Source: Betaproteobacteria bacterium (GTDB taxonomy: Bacteria; Pseudomonadota; Gammaproteobacteria; Burkholderiales; SG8-39). Taken from it: 24,000 bases of DNA. The notes below the pieces were generated by a model. That model saw nothing but the letters and a program-made list of their open reading frames with translations. It was not told the DNA's origin and ran no database searches. Positions 1 to 6,930 of the stretch are shown piece after piece. The stretch is taken from NCBI GenBank assembly GCA_005884335.1, contig VBCJ01000007.1, forward strand, positions 1-24,000, given 5' to 3'. A program made the translations under genes and the position numbers. The first letter of the stretch is position 1. Each line of letters opens with the position of its first letter.

Positions 1-545
1 CCGAAACGGATGAAGCCGAACCTTTGACCTCGCGCCAGGCTGTCCCCCTCGTCGACGTAGCACAGAATGCGTCTCGCGATCAGGCCCGCGATTTGCACAC
101 AGGTCACGTCCGCACCCCGGGTCGTACGCAGCCACAGTGCGTTGCGCTCGTTCTCCAAGGAGGCTTTGTCGAAAGCGGCGTTGATGAAACGCCCGGGATG
201 GTACCAGCGTTTTTGCACATGGCCGTCCACCGGTGAGCGATTGGAGTGCACGTTGAAGACATTCATGAAAACGCTTACCTTGATGGCGTTGCGCTCGAGA
301 TAGGGGTCGCGGGCCCGTTCCACCGCGACGATTCGTCCGTCGGCGGGTGAGACCACGGTGTGCGCGTCGCCGGGCGCCTGCCGCGGCGGATCGCGAAAAA
401 ACTGCAGCACGAAAAGCACGGCAAGCCAGATCGGAGCCGACCACCAGCCGATCAGCCAGCCCGATGCGACCGCCACGACGACCGTCGCGGCAAGGAGAGG
501 CCAGCCTTCGCGTGCAATGATCGGATGCGGATAGCTCGCGCTCAT
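1..545 (-). CDS. psd: Phosphatidylserine decarboxylase, proenzyme (partial, C-terminus beyond window)
   Basis: Decarboxylates phosphatidylserine to phosphatidylethanolamine at the inner membrane, using a pyruvoyl group made by self-cleavage. Translation from the ATG at 545 begins MSASYPHPIIAREGWP, the usual opening of the short proteobacterial Psd. A hydrophobic stretch follows at about residues 16-50, then FFRDPPR, SPADGRIVAVE and FMNVFNVHSNRSP, which are conserved Psd blocks. About 181 residues are visible of roughly 215 expected. Reading stops at GFIRFG, just before the expected Gly-Ser-Ser self-cleavage site, so the pyruvoyl serine cannot be checked. It lies 37 nt after ilvC on the same strand, as is common in betaproteobacteria, and is probably co-transcribed. 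An in-frame ATG at 554 is an alternative start; neither has a well-spaced ribosome binding site. I chose 545 because it gives the family-typical N-terminus. Confidence 0.93.
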   Translation of the reverse strand, partial: MSASYPHPIIAREGWPLLAATVVVAVASGWLIGWWSAPIWLAVLFVLQFFRDPPRQAPGDAHTVVSPADGRIVAVERARDPYLERNAIKVSVFMNVFNVHSNRSPVDGHVQKRWYHPGRFINAAFDKASLENERNALWLRTTRGADVTCVQIAGLIARRILCYVDEGDSLARGQRFGFIRF

Positions 546-582
546 TGCGGGCATGGCCCTTTATGCCGATCTCCGTCGCGCC

Positions 583-1599
583 CTAGTTCCGCGATTGATC
601 GACCAATTTGTTCTTCTTGATCCAGGGCATCATCGCCCTGAGCTTTTCGCCGACGATTTCGATCGGATGCTCGGCGGTCATGCGGCGCCGCGAAAGCAGC
701 GTCGGCGCACCGGCACGATTTTCCAGGATGAAATCCTTCGCGTATTCGCCCGACTGGATGCGAGCGAGCGCCGAGCGCATCGCTTTCTTGGTATCTTCGG
801 TGATGATCTTCGGTCCCGTCGCGTATTCCCCGTACTCGGCGTTGTTCGAGATCGAGTAGTTCATGGTACCGATGCCGCCCTCGTACATCAGGTCGACGAT
901 GAGCTTCAACTCGTGAAGACACTCGAAGTACGCCATTTCCGGCGCGTAGCCGGCTTCGGTGAGCACCTCGTATCCCGCCTTGACGAGCTCCACGCAGCCG
1001 CCGCAAAGCACCGTTTGCTCGCCGAACAGGTCGGTTTCCGTCTCTTCCTTGAACGTGGTTTCGATCACCCCGGCTCGAGCTCCGCCGATCGCGGCCGCGT
1101 AGGACAGGGCGAGGTCGCGCGCCTTTCCGCTCTGGTCGCGATGCACCGCAATCAGCATCGGCGTGCCGCCGCCCTGAGCGTAGGTCGAGCGCACGGTGTG
1201 ACCGGGAGCCTTCGGCGCGATCATCACCACGTCGAGATCATCGCGCGGCATGACCTGCCCGTAGTGGATGTTGAACCCATGGGCGAATCCGAGCGTCGCG
1301 CCCTTTCGGATATTGGGCTCGACTTCGGATTTGTACACTGCGGCGATGTGTTCGTCCGGCATTAGCATCATCACGAAGTCGGTCCCTTTGACCGCCTCCG
1401 AGACCTCCTCGACGTTCATGCCGGCTTTTTTTGCCTTGTCCCAGGAGGCGCCGCCCTTTCGCAAGCCGACCGTGACTTTCACTCCCGAGTCGTGCAGGTT
1501 CAGGGCGTGGGCGTGTCCTTGCGACCCGTAACCCACGATCGCGACCTTCTTGCCCTTGACGAGCGACAGGTCCGCGTCCTTGTCGTAATAGACTTTCAT
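583..1599 (-). CDS. ilvC: Ketol-acid reductoisomerase (class I)
   Basis: Second enzyme of valine/isoleucine synthesis: Mg-dependent isomerisation and NADPH reduction of acetolactate or acetohydroxybutyrate in the cytosol. The 338-residue protein has the exact length of class I short-form enzymes. MKVYYDKDADLSLVKGKKV is the standard start, followed by the nucleotide-binding loop GYGSQGHAHALNL at about residues 24-36. The knotted C-terminal domain carries DLFGEQTVLCGG and FECLHELKLIVDLMYEGG, which include the acidic metal ligands. It ends with the typical MPWIKKNKLVDQ tail. AAGGA lies 7 nt before the ATG. It is 32 nt downstream of ilvN and 37 nt upstream of psd, consistent with one ilvBNC-psd transcript. 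The protein looks complete. Confidence 0.98.
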   Translation of the reverse strand: MKVYYDKDADLSLVKGKKVAIVGYGSQGHAHALNLHDSGVKVTVGLRKGGASWDKAKKAGMNVEEVSEAVKGTDFVMMLMPDEHIAAVYKSEVEPNIRKGATLGFAHGFNIHYGQVMPRDDLDVVMIAPKAPGHTVRSTYAQGGGTPMLIAVHRDQSGKARDLALSYAAAIGGARAGVIETTFKEETETDLFGEQTVLCGGCVELVKAGYEVLTEAGYAPEMAYFECLHELKLIVDLMYEGGIGTMNYSISNNAEYGEYATGPKIITEDTKKAMRSALARIQSGEYAKDFILENRAGAPTLLSRRRMTAEHPIEIVGEKLRAMMPWIKKNKLVDQSRN

Positions 1600-1631
1600 G
1601 CTGTTTCCTTTTGGTTCTGCGGCGAGCGGGT

Positions 1632-2123
1632 TCAGACCTTCAAGACCCTCTCGCCGCGCCCGATGCCCGAGGCACCGGTTCGCACCGTCTCCAGGATGGC
1701 GCTGTGCTCGAGCGCTTGAATGAAAGCGTCGAGTTTGGCTCCGGTGCCCGTGAGCTCGATGGTATAGGTGTTCTCGGTGACGTCGATAATGCGACCCCGG
1801 AAGATATCGGACATGCGCTTCATCTCCTCGCGCTCCTTTCCCATCGCCCGGACCTTGATCAGCATGAGCTCGCGCTCGATGTGGGCCGCTTCCGACAGAT
1901 CGACTACCTTGACCACCTCGACCAGCTTGTTCAACTGCTTCGTAATCTGCTCGACCACGTCGTCCGAGCCGGTGGTGACGATGGTCATGCGCGAAAGCGA
2001 CTCATCTTCGGTCGGCGCCACGGTGAGCGTTTCGATGTTATAACCGCGCGCCGAGAACAGACCCGCGACTCTCGAAAGAGCCCCCGGCTCGTTTTCGAGC
2101 ATGATGGAAATGATGTGTCGCAT
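1632..2123 (-). CDS. ilvN: Acetolactate synthase small (regulatory) subunit
   Basis: Regulatory subunit of acetohydroxyacid synthase; it binds the large subunit, raises its activity and confers valine feedback inhibition. The 163 residues match the usual length. The N-terminal ACT domain begins MRHIISIMLENEPGALSRV and continues FSARGYNIETLTVAPTED, the valine-binding region. The C-terminal domain contains REEMKRMSDIFRGRIIDV and ELTGTGAKLDAFI, standard for the family (also called ilvH). It sits between ilvB and ilvC on the same strand. The 122-nt gap to ilvB is unusually structured (see that entry). The ribosome binding site is weak, an AGGG-like tract before the ATG, so expression may depend on coupling or on the upstream structure. 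Confidence 0.97.
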   Translation of the reverse strand: MRHIISIMLENEPGALSRVAGLFSARGYNIETLTVAPTEDESLSRMTIVTTGSDDVVEQITKQLNKLVEVVKVVDLSEAAHIERELMLIKVRAMGKEREEMKRMSDIFRGRIIDVTENTYTIELTGTGAKLDAFIQALEHSAILETVRTGASGIGRGERVLKV

Positions 2124-2150
2124 TGTTCCCTCGCTAAAGGCCCGGCCCTC

Positions 2151-2244
2151 GGCGCGTTCCGCGCCCTTGTGACGCGGCGCTCGTGGCGCCGCCGGACCAA
2201 GCTCCCTTCAGCCAACGTTGATCGAACCCGATTTGTGTGTCGGG
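2151..2244 (-). other. Three potential hairpins in the ilvB-ilvN gap
   Basis: The 122-nt gap between ilvB and ilvN holds three inverted repeats. One has arms at 2151-2156 and 2160-2165 (GGCGCG/CGCGCC). One has 7-bp arms at 2174-2180 and 2186-2192 (GCGGCGC/GCGCCGC, 5-nt loop). One has arms at 2227-2231 and 2240-2244 (CCCGA/TCGGG), ending next to the ilvB stop codon. No T-run follows any of them, so they do not look like an intrinsic terminator. An RNA-stability or processing role is inference. Confidence 0.45.
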
Positions 2245-2245
2245 C

Positions 2246-3835
2246 TTACAGCTCCTCGGCAAGGATCATCTCGGTCAGACCCTTTCCACCCTGGACCATC
2301 GGATAGACGTTCTCGGTCTGGTCGGTGACGAAGTCGAGGAACACCAAGTCGTTTTTACGCTTGAATGCTTCCTTGAGCGCCGGCTCGACGTCACCGGGCT
2401 CCTCCACCTTGATGCCGGCGTGGCCGTAGCTCTCGGCGAGCTTGACGAAGTCGGGCAGCGCGTCCATGTACGACTCGGAGTAGCGGTTACCGTGGAAGAA
2501 CTGCTGCCACTGGCGCACCATGCCCATATACTTGTTGTTGAGGTTCACGATCTTGATCGGGAGCCGGTATTGCTTGCAGGTCGAGAGCTCCTGGATGCAC
2601 ATCTGAATGCTCGCCTCGCCGGTGACGCAGGCGACCGTCGCGCCCGGGTTAGCGAACTGCACACCCATGGCCGCAGGCAGGCCGAAGCCCATGGTGCCCA
2701 AGCCCCCGGAGTTGATCCAGCGGCGCGGCTTGTCGAATTTGTAGAACTGCGCCGCCCACATCTGGTGCTGACCGACGTCGGAAGTCACAAAGGCATCGCC
2801 TTTGGTGATTTCGTAGAGCCTCTCGAGCACGAACTGCGGCTTGATGATCTTGCTTTTCTTGTCGTATTTCAGGCAGTCCTTGGATTTCCACAGCCCGATC
2901 TGGGACCACCAGGTGCTGAGCGCCTTCTGGTCCGGTTTGTAGCCGGAGGCCTCGAGCTGCCGGGTCAGTTCCTCGAGCACGTCGGACACGTTGCCGACGA
3001 TCGGGACGTCGACCTTCACGCGCTTTGAGATCGAGGACGGATCGATGTCAATGTGAATGATCTTGCGCTGCACTTGGCCGAAATGCGCCGGATTGCCGAT
3101 GACGCGATCATCGAAGCGCGCCCCGACGGCGAGTAGAACGTCGCAGTTCTGCATCGCCATGTTGGCTTCGTAGGTGCCGTGCATCCCGAGCATGCCAAGG
3201 AACTGCGGGTCGGTTGCGGGATAGCCTCCCAGGCCCATGAGCGTGTTGGTGCAAGGGAAACCGAGCAGTTTGACGAGCTTGGTGAGCTGCTTCGACGCAT
3301 CGGAAAGGATCACCCCGCCCCCGGTGTAGATCATCGGGCGCTTCGCCTCGGCGACCAATTGCACGGCCTTCCTGATCTGACCCGGATGCCCCTTCACCAC
3401 CGGGTTGTAGGAACGCATCGCCACGGTCTCCGGGTACTCGAATGGGCATCTGGCCGACGTGACGTCCTTGGGAATGTCGACGAGCACAGGGCCGGGCCGT
3501 CCGGTCCTCGCGAGATAGAACGCTTTTTTGATCGTGACCGCGAGATCCTTGACGTCTTTCACGAGGAAGTTGTGCTTCACGCAGGGCCGCGTGATGCCCA
3601 CCGTGTCGCACTCCTGGAATGCGTCCAGGCCAATGGCGTGCGTAGGCACCTGCCCCGTGATGATCACCATCGGGATCGAATCCATGTACGCAGTGGCGAT
3701 CCCGGTCACCGCGTTGGTGACATTGAACAGCTCGTCGTAAATGAAAAGGACCGCCCCGCCGGGATAGCCGAAGACGTACTCGACTCCCTCCGCCTGGAGG
3801 CACTTCACGACAATCTCTGCGCCGGTCAATTCCAT
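2246..3835 (-). CDS. ilvB: Acetolactate synthase large (catalytic) subunit with internal in-frame deletion
   Basis: ThDP-dependent enzyme that condenses pyruvate with pyruvate or 2-oxobutyrate, the first step of branched-chain amino-acid synthesis. The N-terminus MELTGAEIVVKCLQAEGVEYVFGYPGG-type sequence and the C-terminal half are canonical; VTGEASIQM and NNKYMGMVRQWQ occupy the ThDP/Mg-binding region. It has 529 residues against about 570 in relatives. The shortfall is one clean gap: FIYDELFN is followed at once by VTNAVTGIATAYMDS. The roughly 40 residues normally between them, including the RHEQ motif with the catalytic glutamate and the TSGPG loop, are absent while the frame is kept (junction near 3722-3724). 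As written, the protein should be inactive or badly impaired. A sequence error is as likely as a real deletion. VTGEASIQM also has Ala where most homologues have Asp (GDGS/GDAS), one more thing to check in reads. Confidence 0.95.
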   Translation of the reverse strand: MELTGAEIVVKCLQAEGVEYVFGYPGGAVLFIYDELFNVTNAVTGIATAYMDSIPMVIITGQVPTHAIGLDAFQECDTVGITRPCVKHNFLVKDVKDLAVTIKKAFYLARTGRPGPVLVDIPKDVTSARCPFEYPETVAMRSYNPVVKGHPGQIRKAVQLVAEAKRPMIYTGGGVILSDASKQLTKLVKLLGFPCTNTLMGLGGYPATDPQFLGMLGMHGTYEANMAMQNCDVLLAVGARFDDRVIGNPAHFGQVQRKIIHIDIDPSSISKRVKVDVPIVGNVSDVLEELTRQLEASGYKPDQKALSTWWSQIGLWKSKDCLKYDKKSKIIKPQFVLERLYEITKGDAFVTSDVGQHQMWAAQFYKFDKPRRWINSGGLGTMGFGLPAAMGVQFANPGATVACVTGEASIQMCIQELSTCKQYRLPIKIVNLNNKYMGMVRQWQQFFHGNRYSESYMDALPDFVKLAESYGHAGIKVEEPGDVEPALKEAFKRKNDLVFLDFVTDQTENVYPMVQGGKGLTEMILAEEL

Positions 3836-3876
3836 GCCCGCGTCCGTCCGTACACTGACTTCGACGAAAGCTTTAG

Positions 3877-3905
3877 AGCCTAATTGCTGACGTCTGATTG
3901 GTCAA
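3877..3905 (-). promoter_or_regulatory. Putative sigma-70 promoter of the ilvBNC operon
   Basis: Reading the minus strand, TTGACC (3905-3900) is followed after exactly 17 nt by TAGGCT (3882-3877). Transcription would start about 35-40 nt before the ilvB ATG. The -35 box is strong and the -10 box moderate. No leader peptide or attenuator is visible in the short leader. Confidence 0.5.
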
Positions 3906-3962
3906 GTTTTCCCCTGTTTCATTCTGCGCCTGAACCCGGCTTTTGATACCATCGGACCGCAC

Positions 3963-3983
3963 CGGCCGAGGTCATTTCGGCCG
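3963..3983 (+). other. Hairpin just upstream of the sigma-factor ribosome binding site
   Basis: CGGCCGA (3963-3969) and TCGGCCG (3977-3983) form a perfect 7-bp inverted repeat with a 7-nt loop, ending 6 nt before the AAGGA tract that serves the sigma-factor start. It could be an RNA hairpin modulating translation or a dyad operator. No test is possible from the sequence. Confidence 0.4.
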
Positions 3984-4001
3984 ACAAAAAAGGACGCTCT
4001 T

Positions 4002-4568
4002 CTGGCCTCCCGAAACGAACTATCCGAGTTCCTCGCGAGCGTAGAGCGACGCGCGTACAAGCAGGCGCTGTTCGCGGTCCGGGAGGCCGAGAACGCCCTC
4101 GACATAGTGCAGGACTCCATGCTCAAGCTTGCGGATAAGTACGGGGCCAAGCCAGCGGCGGAGCTGCCGATGCTTTTCCAGCGGATCCTGCAGAACACAA
4201 TTCGCGACTTCTACCGCAGGCAAAAGGTGCGGTCTCGCTGGGTGACGCTGTTTACAGCCCTCTCACCGGGGCGGGAAGACGACGATACGGACCCGCTTGA
4301 AACCTTGGAGAGCGCGGATACTTCCGGGCCCTTGGAAGGTCCGGCGGATCGCCTGGAACAATCTCAAGTTGTTGAAGTAATTGAGAAAGAACTACAGCGG
4401 CTGCCGCAGCGTCAACGGCAGGCGTTTTTGCTGCGTTATTGGGAAGAGTTGGACGTCGCCGAGACCGCAGCCGTCATGGGTTGCTCTCAAGGCAGCGTCA
4501 AAACCCATTGCTCGCGCGCAGCACACGCTTTGGCGGCGGCCTTAAGGGCAAAGGGGATCGAGTTATGA
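4002..4568 (+). CDS. ECF-type RNA polymerase sigma factor, probable CTG start
   Basis: Sigma-70-family factor with region 2 (about residues 15-85; LDIVQDSMLKLADKYG and ELPMLFQRILQNTIRDFYRRQKV for core and -10 binding) and region 4 (about residues 125-180; LPQRQRQAFLLRYWEELDVAETAAVMGC then SQGSVKTHCSRAAHAL, the -35 helix-turn-helix). These sit either side of an acidic linker. Betaproteobacterial relatives begin MASRNEL-like. Here that sequence is encoded by CTG-GCC-TCC-CGA-AAC at 4002, with AAGGA 7 nt upstream. No ATG, GTG or TTG is in frame until GTG at 4107, which would cut off the start of region 2. I therefore place the start at CTG 4002 (188 residues). The stop overlaps the next ATG (ATGA), so it is translationally coupled to the DUF3619 gene. 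Confidence 0.9.
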   Translation: MASRNELSEFLASVERRAYKQALFAVREAENALDIVQDSMLKLADKYGAKPAAELPMLFQRILQNTIRDFYRRQKVRSRWVTLFTALSPGREDDDTDPLETLESADTSGPLEGPADRLEQSQVVEVIEKELQRLPQRQRQAFLLRYWEELDVAETAAVMGCSQGSVKTHCSRAAHALAAALRAKGIEL

Positions 4569-5218
4569 ACGAACAGCAGATCGCTTACCGAATCAAGCAG
4601 CTTCTCAACCGAGGGCTCGATCTGGACGCCGGCAAGCTCGCCCGCCTGAAAGCGGCGCGTGAGGCTGCTTTGGTGCGCCAGCGCGGCGAGTCCCGCGTTC
4701 CGGTATGGGCCTGGGCCGACAATGTGATCGGCAAATCAGGCGGTCCTTCCGCGCTCTTTCCGCGCTTGCTGCTGCCGATGGCCGTGCTGATTCTCGGCTT
4801 GATCGCGATCAACCAGTGGCGGGATACCCAGGTCGCCGCCGAAATCGAGGAAATCGACGCTGCTGTGCTGACCGGCGACTTGCCACTGGATGCCTACGCA
4901 GAAAAAACCCCCGACGTGGGGCGAGTTGACCCAAGAGCAGCAGCAGATCCTCGCGCCGCTCGCGGTCGACTGGGACAATCTCGAGCCAGAGCGCAAGCGC
5001 AAGTGGATCGGTATCGCCAAGCGTTATCCGAAGATGAAACCCGACGAGCAGGTGCGCGTGCAGCGACGCATGCAGGCTTGGGCAAAGCTCACACCCAAGG
5101 AACGCCAAGCCGCGCGCGAGCGCTACAAGAAGATGGAAAAACTGCCGCCGGAAAAAAAACAGGGGCTGAAACAGCAATGGGAGGAGTACAACCGCCTGCC
5201 CGAGCAGGAGCGGCGTAA
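4565..5218 (+). CDS. DUF3619-family single-pass membrane protein, C-terminus scrambled by a junction
   Basis: Starts at the ATG overlapping the sigma-factor stop. Residues 1-63 are a charged, probably cytoplasmic segment (MNEQQIAYRIKQLLNRG...). Residues about 64-84 (LFPRLLLPMAVLILGLIAI) form one membrane span, followed by an acidic segment, EIEEIDAAVLTGDLPLDAY. The family normally ends soon after with a DKGFDAWL-like tail. Here, from about 4893, the frame instead runs out of phase through the DUF3106 gene, giving a low-complexity R/A-rich tail to 5218 that is unlikely to be native. Real family sequence therefore covers about 4565-4893. The layout (coupled to a sigma factor, cytoplasmic N-terminus, one span) resembles anti-sigma factors. 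That function is inference, as the family is uncharacterised to my knowledge. Confidence 0.75.
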   Translation: MNEQQIAYRIKQLLNRGLDLDAGKLARLKAAREAALVRQRGESRVPVWAWADNVIGKSGGPSALFPRLLLPMAVLILGLIAINQWRDTQVAAEIEEIDAAVLTGDLPLDAYAEKTPDVGRVDPRAAADPRAARGRLGQSRARAQAQVDRYRQALSEDETRRAGARAATHAGLGKAHTQGTPSRARALQEDGKTAAGKKTGAETAMGGVQPPARAGAA

Positions 5219-5363
5219 GTTGGGCAGTACACCGCGCAAACCCGCTGCGCCCACCCGCCCCGCCAAGTCTCCTGCCGAGCCCACGCCGCCGCCAGCCGCG
5301 CCCCCCGCCCTATCTGAAGAGCGCGTAAGTCCGGTCGCGCCGACACCGCCCGCAAACCGGTAG
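4890..5363 (+). CDS. DUF3106-family protein, N-terminal signal peptide missing
   Basis: 157 residues. The recognisable family region starts at about residue 8 (WGELTQEQQQILAPLAVDW). It contains a repeating L-T/P-x-x-[EK]-x-[RQ] pattern about every 20-25 residues: LTQEQQ, LEPERK, MKPDEQ, LTPKER, LPPEKK, LPEQER. The remainder is a proline/alanine-rich tail. Relatives start with a cleaved signal peptide. Here the first in-frame ATG (4890) lies inside the DUF3619 reading frame, has no ribosome binding site, and gives only MPTQKKPP before the domain. The true start and export signal appear to be lost in the same junction that damages DUF3619. The LTxxQ-like repeats recall periplasmic stress proteins of the CpxP/Spy type; this is a resemblance, not a family assignment. 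Confidence 0.78.
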   Translation: MPTQKKPPTWGELTQEQQQILAPLAVDWDNLEPERKRKWIGIAKRYPKMKPDEQVRVQRRMQAWAKLTPKERQAARERYKKMEKLPPEKKQGLKQQWEEYNRLPEQERRKLGSTPRKPAAPTRPAKSPAEPTPPPAAPPALSEERVSPVAPTPPANR

Positions 5364-5373
5364 ACCAGTATCG

Positions 5374-5832
5374 ATGGATGCGGGCGCCCTTTCCCCGCCC
5401 GGTCCGACGGTGCCCGGCATCGGCCGGCGGGTACTGTCGATGCTGTACGAGTCACTGATCGTGTTCGCAGTCGCTTTTTTCGCCGGTCTCGCGTTCTACG
5501 GCGCGACCCACGGGCGGCTCTCCGGGAACACGCGTCTCGCATTCCAGCTGTACTTGTTCCTGGTCCTGGGAGCCTACTTCATAGTCTGCTGGACTCGCGG
5601 AGGTCGAACCCTGCCGATGCAGACCTGGAAGATGCGGGTGGTCCGCCCCGATAATCTGCCCATCGGAGTCGGGCGAGCAGCGCTGCGCTATGTTCTCGCC
5701 TGGCCTTCACTGCTGTTGTTCGGCGTCGGAGTTTTTTGGGCGTTCTTCGATCGCGACCGGCAGTTTCTGCATGACCGTCTGGCCGGCACCCGCATCGTCG
5801 CCACGGGCGATACAGGAGCCGGGCATCGGTAA
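5374..5832 (+). CDS. RDD-family integral membrane protein
   Basis: 152-residue RDD-domain protein of unknown substrate. GIGRRVLSMLYESLIVFAVAFF opens the domain with its Arg near the first membrane span. A second span lies around LYLFLVLGAYFIVCW, followed by the conserved GGRTLPMQTWKMRVV block, a third hydrophobic segment ALRYVLAWPSLLLFGVGVFWAFF, and the terminal DRDRQFLHDRLAGTRIV motif with the conserved aspartates. It begins 10 nt after the DUF3106 stop with no clear ribosome binding site of its own and completes the sigma-DUF3619-DUF3106-RDD cluster. It is convergent with lptG. Length and domain appear complete. Confidence 0.9.
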   Translation: MDAGALSPPGPTVPGIGRRVLSMLYESLIVFAVAFFAGLAFYGATHGRLSGNTRLAFQLYLFLVLGAYFIVCWTRGGRTLPMQTWKMRVVRPDNLPIGVGRAALRYVLAWPSLLLFGVGVFWAFFDRDRQFLHDRLAGTRIVATGDTGAGHR

Positions 5833-5838
5833 CGCGAC

Positions 5839-5856
5839 GGCCGGACCCTGCCGGCC
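5839..5856. terminator. Possible bidirectional terminator hairpin between RDD gene and lptG
   Basis: GGCCGG (5839-5844) and CCGGCC (5851-5856) form a 6-bp GC stem with a 6-nt loop in the 23-nt gap between convergent genes. It touches the lptG stop codon and lacks a proper T-run on either side. Confidence 0.35.
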
Positions 5857-6929
5857 TACCTTCTCTCCACCCACCACATCATCAGTGTAGCGGCGCCCAG
5901 AAAGACCGCGCTCGGCAGCGCGGCGCTAACGAAGGGTTGCCAATTTTGGAGCAAACCCAGATGTGAAAATAGGCTGTTCATCATGTGAAAGAAGATCCCC
6001 AGCATGATGCCGGAGAACACTTTCACCCCGACGCCGCCGGCCCGGACGTGGACATAGGCGAAGGGCAGGGCGAGCGCCATCATGACAAGGGAGGCAAACG
6101 GATAAACGAGCTTTCTCCACATGGCGATTTCATAACGTTCTGTCTTTTGGCGGTTCTCGGACAAATGGCGGGTATACTGGTACAGGTTCCATGCCGACAT
6201 CCGATCCGGGACGACGAACAGTACGGCGAGAATGTCCGGTGTAAGAACGGAGTTCCAGTCCATTTCCGCGAGGCGCCGCACGTTGCTTCCGCTGGACGTG
6301 AAGCCGGTATGCACGATCTCGCGCAATCGCCACATATTCTTGCCGAGGTACCGCCCCTGTTTCGCGAAACTGATCGACTGGAGCCGGTATTGGTCGTCGA
6401 ACTCGAATACCCTGATATCCGACAAACTTGTATCGGGCAGGACTTCTCGAACATTGACGAATCGCCGGTCGTCCTTCACCCACAGACCCGTGTGAAACTC
6501 GTCGGCCACAATTGCGCTGGTCAATGAGAGCTTGAGCTGCTTTGCCGCGCGCTCCGAGACCGGAGCGATCAGCTCGCCGAAGACGAGCGTAGCGACTGAA
6601 AACACGATGCCTATGCGAAATAGGGTGCTTGCCGCGCGCCAAGGCGCAAGTCCCGAGCCGCGCATCACCGTATATTCGGAATTGGCGGCGAGATGCGAAA
6701 GAGCATAAAGCGTTCCGATCAACACTACCACGGGGAACAGTTCATACACGTGGCTCGGCACCGTCAGGGCGACGAAGGCGAGCGCATGCTGCAACCGGTA
6801 TCCGCCCCTGCCAAGATCGGTGAGTTCATTGATGAGGTCGAAAAAAGAAAATAGGCTGAGAAATGCGGCGAAAACAAACAGCGTCGCGCCGTAAATCTCC
6901 CTCGCCATGTAGGTGCGTAAGGTATCCAC
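5856..6929 (-). CDS. lptG: LPS export ABC transporter permease LptG
   Basis: One of the two inner-membrane permeases (with LptF) of the LptB2FG complex that extracts lipopolysaccharide and feeds it to LptC/LptA. The 357-residue protein has the family layout: an N-terminal membrane domain (TYMAREIYGATLFVFAAFLSLFSFFDLINEL), the SEYTVMRGSGLAPW coupling-helix region that contacts LptB, a periplasmic beta-jellyroll (about residues 130-255), and three C-terminal spans. The start is GTG at 6929, one base after the lptF stop, with GGAAGG 7 nt upstream. A longer in-frame extension toward 7067 would run inside lptF and is rejected. It is translationally coupled to lptF. Confidence 0.96.
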   Translation of the reverse strand: MDTLRTYMAREIYGATLFVFAAFLSLFSFFDLINELTDLGRGGYRLQHALAFVALTVPSHVYELFPVVVLIGTLYALSHLAANSEYTVMRGSGLAPWRAASTLFRIGIVFSVATLVFGELIAPVSERAAKQLKLSLTSAIVADEFHTGLWVKDDRRFVNVREVLPDTSLSDIRVFEFDDQYRLQSISFAKQGRYLGKNMWRLREIVHTGFTSSGSNVRRLAEMDWNSVLTPDILAVLFVVPDRMSAWNLYQYTRHLSENRQKTERYEIAMWRKLVYPFASLVMMALALPFAYVHVRAGGVGVKVFSGIMLGIFFHMMNSLFSHLGLLQNWQPFVSAALPSAVFLGAATLMMWWVERR

Positions 6930-6930
6930 T

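Noticed and set aside
4894..5218. C-terminal 110 residues of the DUF3619 ORF as a genuine domain
   Set aside because: It is the out-of-phase reading of the DUF3106 gene, rich in Arg/Ala with no family similarity.
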